Shown piece by piece: positions 56,756-64,000 of a DNA stretch of 64,000 nucleotides. The stretch is from Oceanobacillus caeni. Lineage in GTDB: Bacteria > Bacillota > Bacilli > Bacillales > Amphibacillaceae. The notes under the pieces were generated by a model, which saw only the letters and a list, made by a program, of their open reading frames with translations, did no database searches and had not been told where the DNA came from. Made by a program: the position numbers and the translations under genes. Where the stretch lies: positions 62,304 through 126,303 of the forward strand of contig NZ_JAHHXM010000007.1 of assembly GCF_019037185.1 (NCBI RefSeq). Reading direction: 5' to 3'. Each line of letters begins with the position of its first letter. The stretch's first letter is position 1.

Positions 56756-57233
56756 ATGGGTCAAATTATTTCATGGATTCTATTTATAGCCCCCTGGTTT
56801 TTATTACTCCCTTTAGATTCACAACGCGTAAAGCGTTTTATGCCAGTAGGTCTATTTGTGGCTGTATTATATACAGTTATTTTCCAAATCGCTGAAGTAT
56901 GGAATTGGTGGGATGTACACGAGGAAAACAATATTTTCTTTCTTACCAACATTTCATCTTTCGTATATGGTTTTTTGATTGTAATAACCATTTATATGTT
57001 TTATTTTACGTACTCGAATTTTTGGCTATTCCTAATTGCGAACTGGATTATCGATTTTCATTCAAGCTCTTATTATAAGTCCTTTTATCTTTCAGAAGGT
57101 TGGGCTGTATACGATGAACAATATGTCTAATTTCGGACTCTTTGTTATGATTGCTATTACCGTACCTGTCGTTTACTTATATCAAAGATGGCAAGATTCC
57201 GCGCTTAGACAGTCGGACAATAACGATAGGTAA
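56756..57233 (+). pseudogene. CBO0543-family membrane protein, frameshifted
   Basis: An ATG at 56756 behind GGAGG opens MGQIISWILFIAPWFLLLPL, with SSFVYGFLIVITIYMFYFTY and NFWLFLIANWIIDF later, typical of the small four- to five-span CBO0543 family. After IIDF the frame runs into a stop at 57130. One T fewer in the TTTT run at about 57053-57057 would restore the chain as IQALIISPFIFQKVGLY and continue to 57233 with YLYQRWQDSA, the normal ending. Either a real mutation or a base-call error in a homopolymer. Function of the family is unknown. Confidence 0.7.
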
Positions 57234-57264
57234 AAGCTATTTTTTCCAAGGACATTCTAGCCTA

Positions 57265-57308
57265 AAATGCTATGAAGCACGACTATCTTGTTGTGCTTCA
57301 TAGCATTT
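57265..57308. terminator. Bidirectional terminator
   Basis: AAATGCTATGAAGCAC pairs perfectly with GTGCTTCATAGCATTT (16 bp, 12-nt loop) between the CBO0543 gene and the convergent MBL gene. Confidence 0.85.
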
Positions 57309-57313
57309 CCATC

Positions 57314-58252
57314 TTATTCTTCTTTCCTAGCTTTAAAAAATACTTTTCCATTTATCTTTTTTCTGTCTACCCTTTTTATATTTTCTAAATAAATCAACCT
57401 TGTAAAAGTCGCCATGAATGCACTTAAGTCAATGATAATGTTCATCGTACCATAGATCTCTTCACATACTTGTTTAACAGTTTTATATTCATCTTTTACA
57501 GCAGCATGTACTTCTTCAAGACGCATCATATGTCTCTCTTGCAATTCCGTTACACGTTTTTTAAATTCATAAATCGGTTCTCCATGTCCTGTCAAAGCAA
57601 TTTTAGGAGAATAACCTTTGATAACTTCCAACGACTGGAAATAGTCTTGTAATGGATTCCCTTCTTCTTCAGCAGTCCATACACCAACTACCGGGGAAAC
57701 ATCTTTTAATACATGGTCTCCAACAATGAGAACGTTCTTTTCTTTATTGTAGAAACAAAAATGATCATATGCGTGACCCGGAGTCCATATGGTTTCATAT
57801 AAATCGTCACCTAGTTTAATTTTTTGGTGATTTTCAAACGTTTCATCTGGTTGAAAAGCAAAAATCCTCTTATTTTCAAAATAAAAATTAGGTAGATTAG
57901 GTCCATCATACTTTTTGATATATGCTCTTACTTGTTCTAAATCTTGATTTAATGCTTTCTCCATTTCTTTCATACTTATTTTTGGTATAGCAACAGGAAC
58001 GCCAACTGTCTCTTGGAACCAACGAGCTAGTCCAACATGATCTTCGTGTGTATGAGTTATAACTACCTTTTCTATCTTGATACCTGTATCTAATACGTCT
58101 TTCCATATTTCAACAGCTTCATCTAAATTAGCACCTGTATCAATTACGGTATAACCATTTTCTCCTTCAATTAAATAACTATTGACATCTCCCATCCCCA
58201 TCGGAAATGTTACGATTAATCTTTGTATTCCTTCAGTAATCTCTGTTAACAT
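57314..58252 (-). CDS. MBL-fold metallo-hydrolase
   Basis: The 312-residue protein has the metal motif THTHEDH (H67, H69, D71, H72), a late TGHGEPIYEF His and GDHVLKD in between. A C-terminal helical extension (about 235-310) with RHMMRLEEVHAAVKDEYKTV resembles the winged-helix-like tail of LACTB2-type hydrolases. The ATG at 58252 follows AAGGAAG; the longer frame upstream overlaps the preceding gene. It lies 17 bp after the enolase-superfamily gene, suggesting a joint role, perhaps hydrolysis of an acyl or thioester intermediate. That is inference. Confidence 0.85.
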   Translation of the reverse strand: MLTEITEGIQRLIVTFPMGMGDVNSYLIEGENGYTVIDTGANLDEAVEIWKDVLDTGIKIEKVVITHTHEDHVGLARWFQETVGVPVAIPKISMKEMEKALNQDLEQVRAYIKKYDGPNLPNFYFENKRIFAFQPDETFENHQKIKLGDDLYETIWTPGHAYDHFCFYNKEKNVLIVGDHVLKDVSPVVGVWTAEEEGNPLQDYFQSLEVIKGYSPKIALTGHGEPIYEFKKRVTELQERHMMRLEEVHAAVKDEYKTVKQVCEEIYGTMNIIIDLSAFMATFTRLIYLENIKRVDRKKINGKVFFKARKEE

Positions 58253-58269
58253 AATTCTTCCTTCTTTCT

Positions 58270-59385
58270 TTAAATTGCTATTTCCTTTTTCCATTCGGTA
58301 AATTCATCCATTATTTTTTTATTAATTTCAAATCCAATTCCTGGTTTTATCGGAACTTCAATCATACCTTGTTCCACAACTACTTCCGGTGTAATAATAT
58401 CTTTTTCCCAATAATTTTGCGAACCAGCAGTATCTCCTGGGAGAACAAATTGTGGCAAAGTGGTTAATGCTATATTGTGAGCCCTACCTATTCCCGCTTC
58501 AAGCATTCCACCACACCAAACTTCCATCTGATGTTCTTGGCAAAAGTCATGAATCCTTTTAGCCTCTGTTAGCCCGCCAACTCGTCCTATTTTAATATTG
58601 ATTATTTTACAGCTTCCTAATTCAAATGCTTTTCTAACATCTTCCAAAGAATGAATACTTTCATCTAAACAAATCGGGGTATCCATTTCCTTTTGCAATT
58701 TAGCATGTTCAACAATATCATCATGTGCCAAAGGTTGTTCTATCATCATAAGATTTAATTCATCTATTTTTTTCAAATGATTAATATCCTCTAAACTGTA
58801 GGCAGAATTTGCATCTGCCATAATTGCTGTATCCGGAAAATGGGAGCGCACTTCCCTTAATACTTCAATATCTGCCCCCGGTTTAATTTTTAATTTTATT
58901 CGCTTATACCCTATTTGAAGTGCATCCTCTATTTTCTCAATTAAATCTTTGATAGTTGGCTGAATCCCAATACTTATTCCTACTTCTATTTTCTTCTTAT
59001 CTCCACCAAGTGCTTTGCTTAATGAAACATTTTCTCGTTTAGCATATAAGTCCCAAATCGCACCTTCTATAGCTGCCTTAGCCATATTATTTCTTCTTAT
59101 CGGCTGAAACACCTTAGAAACATCGTTTGGGTGGGTCAACCTACTTCTCTTCAAAATAGGAATCAAAAAATCCTCTAACATATGTTGTGTTGTTTTTACC
59201 GTCTCTTCCGTATACCAAGGCTCTGAAAACGCGACCGATTCCCCGTATCCACAGTTTCCTTCCCCATCATAAACTTCTATTACAAAAAACTCCTTATCTT
59301 GAGTCGTTCCAAAACTCGTTATAAATGGATTTTTCAGTCGCATGTTTAATTTTCTTAGGACTATTTTCTTTAATGGTATTGTCAT
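58270..59385 (-). CDS. Enolase-superfamily o-succinylbenzoate synthase / N-succinylamino-acid racemase
   Basis: The 371-residue protein contains the catalytic KxK (K164, K166 in IKLKIKPG), metal ligands D191 (MADANSAY), E216 (IEQPL) and D241 (CLDES), and the general base K265 (NIKIGR). This is the MenC-type-2/NSAR layout, in which one scaffold may make o-succinylbenzoate for menaquinone or racemise N-succinylamino acids. No men genes are adjacent, so racemisation is a real option. The ATG at 59385 follows GGGAGG at 9 nt; upstream in-frame codons lack a site. Confidence 0.85.
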   Translation of the reverse strand: MTIPLKKIVLRKLNMRLKNPFITSFGTTQDKEFFVIEVYDGEGNCGYGESVAFSEPWYTEETVKTTQHMLEDFLIPILKRSRLTHPNDVSKVFQPIRRNNMAKAAIEGAIWDLYAKRENVSLSKALGGDKKKIEVGISIGIQPTIKDLIEKIEDALQIGYKRIKLKIKPGADIEVLREVRSHFPDTAIMADANSAYSLEDINHLKKIDELNLMMIEQPLAHDDIVEHAKLQKEMDTPICLDESIHSLEDVRKAFELGSCKIINIKIGRVGGLTEAKRIHDFCQEHQMEVWCGGMLEAGIGRAHNIALTTLPQFVLPGDTAGSQNYWEKDIITPEVVVEQGMIEVPIKPGIGFEINKKIMDEFTEWKKEIAI

Positions 59386-59529
59386 TATGATGTCCTCCCG
59401 GAACATATTCTTTACCTTATTATAGAATAGAACCCTTAGAGTTCTCCAGTTATTGCCCACTTATCAGGTACATCCAAATATGTTACTATGAAATATAGAT
59501 TGATAATTTAAGAGTTTAGGGGTGAAAAA

Positions 59530-59997
59530 ATGGTTAAAAAAATGAACGTGGAAAGTTTCAACCTCGATCATACTAAAGTTCAAGCACCATACATTCGCTT
59601 AGCAGGTATTACAGAAGGTGCAAATGGAGATATTATTCATAAATATGACCTTCGTTTTAAACAACCTAATAAAGCACATATGGAAATGCCTGCTTTACAT
59701 TCATTAGAGCATTTAATGGCCGAATTAATTAGAAACCACCACAGTACGATTGTGGATTTAAGCCCAATGGGATGTCAAACTGGTTTCTACCTCACCGTTT
59801 TAAATGACGATAATTACGATGGCATTTTAGATACAATCGAAAAAACATTAGAAGATGTTTTGAAAGCAGAAGAAGTTCCGGCATGTAATGAGGTACAATG
59901 TGGCTGGGCTGCTAGCCACAGCTTAGAAGGCGCGAAGGAATTAGCTCGTGAAATGCTAGCAAAACGAAATGAATGGAAAGACGTATTTGGAGAGTAA
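59530..59997 (+). CDS. luxS: S-ribosylhomocysteine lyase
   Basis: This 155-residue Fe/Zn enzyme splits S-ribosylhomocysteine to homocysteine and DPD, the AI-2 precursor. Metal ligands H57 and H61 lie in HSLEH with E60, and C127 lies in QCGWAASHS; the catalytic Cys is C82 in [15 protein letters not shown] lies 6 nt upstream of the ATG. A TTATCA-N17-TACTAT promoter at about 59461-59489 can serve it. It is monocistronic with a strong terminator. Methionine-cycle recycling is certain from the family; signalling is not implied by presence alone. Confidence 0.97.
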   Translation: MVKKMNVESFNLDHTKVQAPYIRLAGITEGANGDIIHKYDLRFKQPNKAHMEMPALHSLEHLMAELIRNHHSTIVDLSPMGCQTGFYLTVLNDDNYDGILDTIEKTLEDVLKAEEVPACNEVQCGWAASHSLEGAKELAREMLAKRNEWKDVFGE

Positions 59998-60030
59998 TTA
60001 AATCCATTAAATCCTTTATAGCTTAATAAC

Positions 60031-60076
60031 ACACCTCAAAAGTTGAGTGAAATCAAACTTTTGAGGTGTTTTTTTA
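60031..60076 (+). terminator. Terminator of luxS
   Basis: ACACCTCAAAAGTT pairs perfectly with AACTTTTGAGGTGT (14 bp), followed by seven T residues. Confidence 0.95.
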
Positions 60077-60084
60077 AATCTAAT

Positions 60085-60792
60085 TCAAGCTTTATTTGGG
60101 CCAAACACCCGCTTTTCAACAGAAGATTCTTTCCCTTCCAACCGCTTCTCCAATGTTTGCCGCCAATTGGATGCCAAAAATTCGCAGGAAGCAAGATCCT
60201 TCGCAAGTTGTAAGTCATCTTTTCTTTCATACATCACTTCATTACATTTTGAAATGGTCCATTCTGGATAAGGCCGTTCTAACAGAATAAGATTTTGTTT
60301 TTCTTGAACAAACCCCTCTTTTAAAACCCGAAAATACCATCCCGTTCTCCCCGTATTCTGGATTCGTAAAGCAAAATCTATGATCTTAAAGCGACGCGCT
60401 GGTTTCCAACAAGGTCTACGCGGTTGAGATACCTGAATAATTGCATCACCGAATTGATAAGTATCTCCTATACAAACCGTTTCCTCATCCAAATAATTAA
60501 CTGCGATATTTTCACCCATTGCCCCAATCCCAATATGTATATCAAGCTCCAATTTCCATGTATCATAATGTTTTGTTGAATAAGCGAAAACAGCTTTTTC
60601 CGATCCTCCATGATTTTTCTTATCTGCAACTTCATCTCCTGCTAACCCACTATTACTAAGCCATTTCTTATCGTGAACAGTGTCCTTAAATATACCACTC
60701 TCCCACTCACGCTCCATCGGATTTTTAGCTTCGGGTTTTCCAATTTGCTTAACTTTTCCTACTAACAAATTTTGAACATAAGGATTATTCAT
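60085..60792 (-). CDS. MOSC-domain protein, YiiM-like
   Basis: The 235-residue protein has a MOSC beta-barrel (about 25-165) with HGGSEKAVFAYS, GAMGENIAV, GDAIIQVSQPRRPCWKPA (the conserved Cys) and RTGWYFRVL, followed by a C-terminal three-helix extension (about 180-225). YiiM-type proteins bind molybdenum cofactor and reduce N-hydroxylated compounds. AGGAGGTG lies 6 nt before the ATG at 60792; the GTG at 60801 is part of that site. Confidence 0.88.
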   Translation of the reverse strand: MNNPYVQNLLVGKVKQIGKPEAKNPMEREWESGIFKDTVHDKKWLSNSGLAGDEVADKKNHGGSEKAVFAYSTKHYDTWKLELDIHIGIGAMGENIAVNYLDEETVCIGDTYQFGDAIIQVSQPRRPCWKPARRFKIIDFALRIQNTGRTGWYFRVLKEGFVQEKQNLILLERPYPEWTISKCNEVMYERKDDLQLAKDLASCEFLASNWRQTLEKRLEGKESSVEKRVFGPNKA

Positions 60793-60815
60793 AACAATCA
60801 CCTCCTAGTACAATT

Positions 60816-60853
60816 AAAAAACTTGGCATTCGCTGCGAAACTTTGCGAATGCC
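60816..60853 (-). terminator. Terminator of the SPFH-RHH operon
   Basis: GGCATTCGC pairs with GCGAATGCC around an 11-nt loop. On the minus strand AAGTTTTTT follows. It lies 12 nt from the small gene's stop codon. Confidence 0.8.
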
Positions 60854-60865
60854 TTAATGCAAAAG

Positions 60866-61039
60866 CTATGACCCGTTCTCATCACGTTTATTTGGCAATC
60901 TTCCTGCCTTTTTTGCTTGTTCACGCAATAAATACTCGATGTGACTGTTTACACTTCGAAATTCATCATTTGCCCATGATTCAATAACTTTATATAGCGT
61001 TGGATCAATTCGTAAAGGAAAATTCTTCTTTTTAGCCAT
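60866..61039 (-). CDS. Small ribbon-helix-helix (Arc-like) DNA-binding protein
   Basis: The protein has 57 residues. The strand segment NFPLRIDPTLYKVIESWA followed by SVNSHIEYLLREQAKKAG has the strand-helix-turn-helix form of Arc/MetJ repressors, which bind DNA as dimers. The start lies 12 bp after the SPFH stop codon with AGGG upstream, so the two are one operon. Arc-like proteins often serve as antitoxins or autoregulators. No toxin-like partner is visible, so I read it as a possible regulator of the SPFH gene. Confidence 0.8.
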   Translation of the reverse strand: MAKKKNFPLRIDPTLYKVIESWANDEFRSVNSHIEYLLREQAKKAGRLPNKRDENGS

Positions 61040-61051
61040 AATAGCCCTACT

Positions 61052-61906
61052 TTATTGGTATAGTGATCCAGTATTGATTACTGGTTGTGCGCCATTATCG
61101 GAAACGATAGAAACAAGTAAATTGTTTATCATAGCTACTTTACGTTCTTCATCTAAATCGACAATTCCTTCTTTTTCTAATCTTTGAATCGCATCTTCTG
61201 CCATTCCTACTGCCCCATCTACAATTTGCTTACGTGCAGCAATGATGGCACTTGCTTGTTGACGCTGGAGCATCGCTTGCGCAATTTCTGTAGAGTAGGC
61301 CAAGTGCGTTAGCCTTGCTTCGATGACTTCTACACCTGCAACTTTTAATCTTTCTTGTAATTCAACTAATAATTCCTGTGATACTTCGTCCGCGTTACCA
61401 CGTAGGGAAAGATCATTGTTTTCATACGAATCATAAGGGTATTTCGTTGCAACCGTTCTGATTGCTGTTTCACTTTGAATCTCTACAAATTTTTCATATT
61501 GATCCACATCGAATACAGCCTTTGCTGCATCAACCACTTTGAATACGATAACAGCCGCAATTTCAATCGGATTCCCGTTAACGTCATTTACTTTCAATCT
61601 ATTACTGTTAAAATTCCTAACGCGAAGTGAAATCGTTCTTCTAACCGTAAATGGGATGGTAAGCGCAATTCCCTCTTGCCTAATGGTTCCCATATATTTC
61701 CCCAAAAACATAACTACGACCGATTGATTTGGTTGTACCAATGTAATTCCAGAGGCTAGTGTGATGGCAAGAACTATTAAAATCCCACCAATTACAAATC
61801 GCTGTTCCAAAATACTAAATACTGCTCCAGCCAAAAGTATAGCAATAATCAAAATTCCTAAAAAGCCATTTAATCTCCATGCTTGTTTCTCACGAAGTCC
61901 ATCCAT
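61052..61906 (-). CDS. SPFH/band 7 membrane protein
   Basis: The 284-residue protein has two hydrophobic segments (about 13-32 and 37-57), then a band 7 domain (about 60-220) including VVVMFLGKYMGTIRQEGIAL and LSLRGNADEVSQELLVELQERL, and the AQAMLQRQQASAIIAARKQIV helix typical of prohibitin/stomatin/HflK relatives. The C-terminal tail ends NTGSLYQ. Such proteins form ring scaffolds in membranes. A good promoter lies upstream and a ribbon-helix-helix gene downstream. Confidence 0.9.
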   Translation of the reverse strand: MDGLREKQAWRLNGFLGILIIAILLAGAVFSILEQRFVIGGILIVLAITLASGITLVQPNQSVVVMFLGKYMGTIRQEGIALTIPFTVRRTISLRVRNFNSNRLKVNDVNGNPIEIAAVIVFKVVDAAKAVFDVDQYEKFVEIQSETAIRTVATKYPYDSYENNDLSLRGNADEVSQELLVELQERLKVAGVEVIEARLTHLAYSTEIAQAMLQRQQASAIIAARKQIVDGAVGMAEDAIQRLEKEGIVDLDEERKVAMINNLLVSIVSDNGAQPVINTGSLYQ

Positions 61907-61940
61907 GATATCAATCCTTTCATTTCACTTTCATATTATT

Positions 61941-61970
61941 ATGATATCATATTTAGGATTATTCTGTCAA
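61941..61970 (-). promoter_or_regulatory. Promoter of the SPFH-RHH operon
   Basis: On the minus strand TTGACA (61965-61970), an 18-nt spacer and TATCAT (61941-61946) lie 35 nt before the start codon. ATGATATCAT (61941-61950) is a perfect 10-bp palindrome over the -10 box and could be an Arc-type operator. The rest of the gap to 62297 shows no gene. Confidence 0.65.
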
Positions 61971-62297
61971 TTTGAACTATGTCTCTTGGAATAATAAATA
62001 TTCACCGGTTGAAGATGCTTTTATATTAAACCTGTCCCCATTATACGAGGATCGGGATTAAATTACCTACTAAGTTTAAACAAACAACCATTTTTATGAA
62101 GAAAGTGACCCATATTTGATTTTAGCCTTTCCAAATGTTTATCTTTTTTCATACCTTGTTGATAACCAATTGTTGAACAGTATTAAAATCTTTCTTTATT
62201 GTCCGTTGATCATTCACTATTTCGTTTTCAAAACACTTGTCATATTGTTAGTTAGGAATGTTAAAGAATTTGAGAAACTAATAGGAGGTGAATAAAT

Positions 62298-62594
62298 ATG
62301 CCATTTTATCCCCCAAATCCAGGAAGAAGACCGTTTTACCCTCCTAATCCAAGGAGGAGACCATTTTACCCTCCAACCCCGGGAAGGAGACCATTCCCTC
62401 CAGGCAACATACAAAGAAATTGGCGAGCTAATCGAATAGAACGACAGCCACATCCTTTTTTAAATCCAACCCAAGGTCAACAAGCACCAACTTCTGGACT
62501 ACAAGGATTACAAACGGTGATGGGACACGTGGGAAACGTTACAAATGGAATTAATATGCTGAGACAAATGGGATCATTAATGAAGTTTTTTTAA
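62298..62594 (+). CDS. Proline/arginine-repeat protein, possible spore coat component
   Basis: The protein has 98 residues. The N-terminal third has three tandem repeats of the decapeptide PFYPPNPGRR (residues 2-31), encoded by 30-bp nucleotide repeats; the C-terminus is hydrophobic-amphipathic (GLQTVMGHVGNVTNGINMLR, then MGSLMKFF). AGGAGGTG lies 8 nt before the ATG and a terminator follows, so the gene is real. Pro/Arg/Tyr repeats occur in several Bacillus coat and VrrA/YppG-like proteins, but I do not see a confident family match. Confidence 0.7.
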   Translation: MPFYPPNPGRRPFYPPNPRRRPFYPPTPGRRPFPPGNIQRNWRANRIERQPHPFLNPTQGQQAPTSGLQGLQTVMGHVGNVTNGINMLRQMGSLMKFF

Positions 62595-62608
62595 TTAATT
62601 TTAGTTAG

Positions 62609-62650
62609 GAAGCTGTTTTAAAGGGAAAACCTTAAATAACAGCTTCTTTT
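62609..62650 (+). terminator. Terminator of the proline-repeat gene
   Basis: GAAGCTGTT...AAGG pairs with CCTT...AACAGCTTC, then TTTT. The following 62651-62840 holds nothing I can support. Confidence 0.85.
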
Positions 62651-62840
62651 CCTATTTGAGCGCTATTCGGAAACCACGTTATATCACTTAAACTATTGTG
62701 GGTGTAGGTTTCACAGCTAAACCTTAGAATGTAGTAGTTGATCTTCTTCATCCATAAAATCCAATTTCTAGTATTCTTCTATAAATACGAAAACGCCACA
62801 GCTAGAAACACAGTGATAAGAGTAAATTTTATAAGATAAC

Positions 62841-62868
62841 AAAAGCCACCACAATCGTGATGGCCTTT
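62841..62868 (-). terminator. Terminator of proA
   Basis: AAAGGCCATCAC pairs with GTGGTGGCTTTT on the minus strand with one mismatch, 4 nt from the proA stop codon. Confidence 0.75.
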
Positions 62869-62872
62869 CTAC

Positions 62873-64000
62873 TTATTTTCTTATTTGTCCGTTACCATTT
62901 ATAAAAAATTTACTGGATGTTAAAGCAGGTAATCCCATTGGTCCTCTTGCATGAAGTTTTTGTGTACTGATGCCAATTTCAGCTCCATAACCGAATTCAA
63001 ATCCATCCGTAAATCTAGTAGAAGCATTGTGATACACAGCAGCGGCATCTACACCATTTTGGAAAATCTGTGCGTTTTTGTCATCTTCGGTAATAATAGC
63101 TTCCGAATGTCTTGTACCGTATTGATTAATATGTGCAACAGCAGCCGTTACATGATCAACTAATTTTACACTGATTGTTAATCCTAAATACTCTGTAGCC
63201 CAATCTTCTTCCGTAGCGGCTTTCGCTTCTGGGAACGCTTCGCATACAGCCTCATCCCCATAAATTTCCACTTGATTCTCTTTCAACAGGTTTAACAGGT
63301 TAACACCATTTTTCTCAAACCAGGCTGGATGAATAAGAAGAGTTTCAATCGCATTACAAACAGAAGGTCGTTGTAACTTGGCATTTAAAACAATTTCCTC
63401 AGTCATTGATTTCTTAGCGGATTCGTCAATAAAGATATGACAATTTCCCGCACCTGTTTCAATTACTGGAACAGTTGATTCTCGTACTACTGTATCAATT
63501 AAGTTCTTCCCACCTCTTGGGATTAGAACATCCAAATATTCATTCAGACGGAAAAGTTCCTTAGCTGTTTCTCTGCTTGTATCTTCTATTAACTGAACAG
63601 CACCTACTGGAACAGAACTTTTTTCTAATGCTTTATGAACGGATTTCATTAATGCAATGTTTGAGTACTTGGCAGAAGAGCTACCTCTTAATATAACTGC
63701 ATTACCCGTTTTTAATGTTAGTGCTGCTGCATCAATGGTGACATTCGGTCTCGCTTCATAAATCATCCCTACCACCCCGATAGGAACTCTTTTTCTTTCA
63801 ATATATAAGCCATTTTCCTTTTCTATCGTTTCTAACGTTTCACCGATCGGATCTTTTAAGTCAATAACTTGTCTCATTCCTTCAGCCATTCCTTCGATTC
63901 GAGCCTTATCAAGAAAAATTCTATCTAAAACAGCTTCAGTAAGTCCCTTTTGTCTACCATCTTGTATATCTTTCTTATTTTCCTCTAAGATCACATCTTT
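62873..64000 (-). CDS. proA: Glutamate-5-semialdehyde dehydrogenase (partial, N-terminus off window)
   Basis: About 375 residues are visible of a usual length near 415. This gamma-glutamyl phosphate reductase makes glutamate semialdehyde for proline synthesis. [33 protein letters not shown], the catalytic Cys in [16 protein letters not shown] and [25 protein letters not shown] are all present. The frame is open to the window edge and the codons upstream of the first GTG (63994) continue the chain, so that GTG is internal. proB is expected off the right edge. Confidence 0.95.
   Translation of the reverse strand, partial: KDVILEENKKDIQDGRQKGLTEAVLDRIFLDKARIEGMAEGMRQVIDLKDPIGETLETIEKENGLYIERKRVPIGVVGMIYEARPNVTIDAAALTLKTGNAVILRGSSSAKYSNIALMKSVHKALEKSSVPVGAVQLIEDTSRETAKELFRLNEYLDVLIPRGGKNLIDTVVRESTVPVIETGAGNCHIFIDESAKKSMTEEIVLNAKLQRPSVCNAIETLLIHPAWFEKNGVNLLNLLKENQVEIYGDEAVCEAFPEAKAATEEDWATEYLGLTISVKLVDHVTAAVAHINQYGTRHSEAIITEDDKNAQIFQNGVDAAAVYHNASTRFTDGFEFGYGAEIGISTQKLHARGPMGLPALTSSKFFINGNGQIRK

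Noticed and set aside
62598-62870. Hidden small gene between the proline-repeat gene and proA
   Set aside because: Short frames lack ribosome-binding sites; only two terminators are recognisable.

Overview
The window comes from the chromosome of a low-GC, endospore-forming Firmicute of the family Bacillaceae. Gene content and order resemble Oceanobacillus/Virgibacillus-type relatives of Bacillus: a gerA-type germinant receptor operon, a YhcN-type spore lipoprotein, a YjcZ-type peptide, csgA with an sspL-like gene, sigI-rsgI, the queG-ogt-yhbB-trmL order, and xpt-pbuX behind a guanine riboswitch. The genus is an inference.

Layout. 1-8.5 kb: BtuF-like binding protein (partial), map, YjcZ peptide, benzil-reductase-like SDR, M20 dipeptidase, YhcN-type lipoprotein, YhdB-like protein, sigI-rsgI and a membrane-anchored HtrA-like protease without PDZ domain. 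8.6-15.9 kb: beta-carbonic anhydrase, gerXA-XB-XC, a stand-alone murG and a PurR-type purine permease. 16-25.2 kb: odhAB, a 33-residue peptide, trmL-yhbB-ogt-queG, tRNA-Gly(UCC) with a duplicated 5' half, and D-amino-acid transaminase. 25.2-34 kb: argC-J-B-D-carA-carB. The arginine-type CarA has Ser in place of its catalytic Cys. 34-37.3 kb: two related membrane-anchored alpha/beta hydrolases around a hypoxanthine-DNA glycosylase and a small membrane protein.

37.4-52.4 kb: an apparent island. A maltodextrin-type ABC importer, a DUF1189 protein, a LacI regulator, two Gfo/Idh/MocA dehydrogenases, a sugar isomerase/epimerase, an alpha-glucosidase and a ROK kinase are read leftward. A neopullulanase-like GH13 enzyme is read divergently from a shared control region with two LacI-type operators. 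A truncated copy of the pbuX 3' end lies on the left and intact pbuX on the right, in direct orientation, as expected of single-crossover (Campbell-type) integration at pbuX. The likely role is uptake and hydrolysis of alpha-glucans joined to a sugar-oxidation/epimerisation module.

52-64 kb: xpt-pbuX with riboswitch, a structured RNA that looks like 6S RNA, csgA/sspL-like genes, an acyl-CoA synthetase remnant with an internal deletion, a frameshifted CBO0543-type gene, an MBL hydrolase with an enolase-superfamily racemase/OSB synthase, luxS, a MOSC protein, an SPFH-ribbon-helix-helix pair, a proline-repeat protein and proA (partial).

A dispersed hairpin-forming repeat recurs in at least six gaps and supplies the C-terminal codons of two genes. 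I found no CRISPR array, insertion sequence or prophage. All family assignments rest on motifs read by eye; no database was searched.
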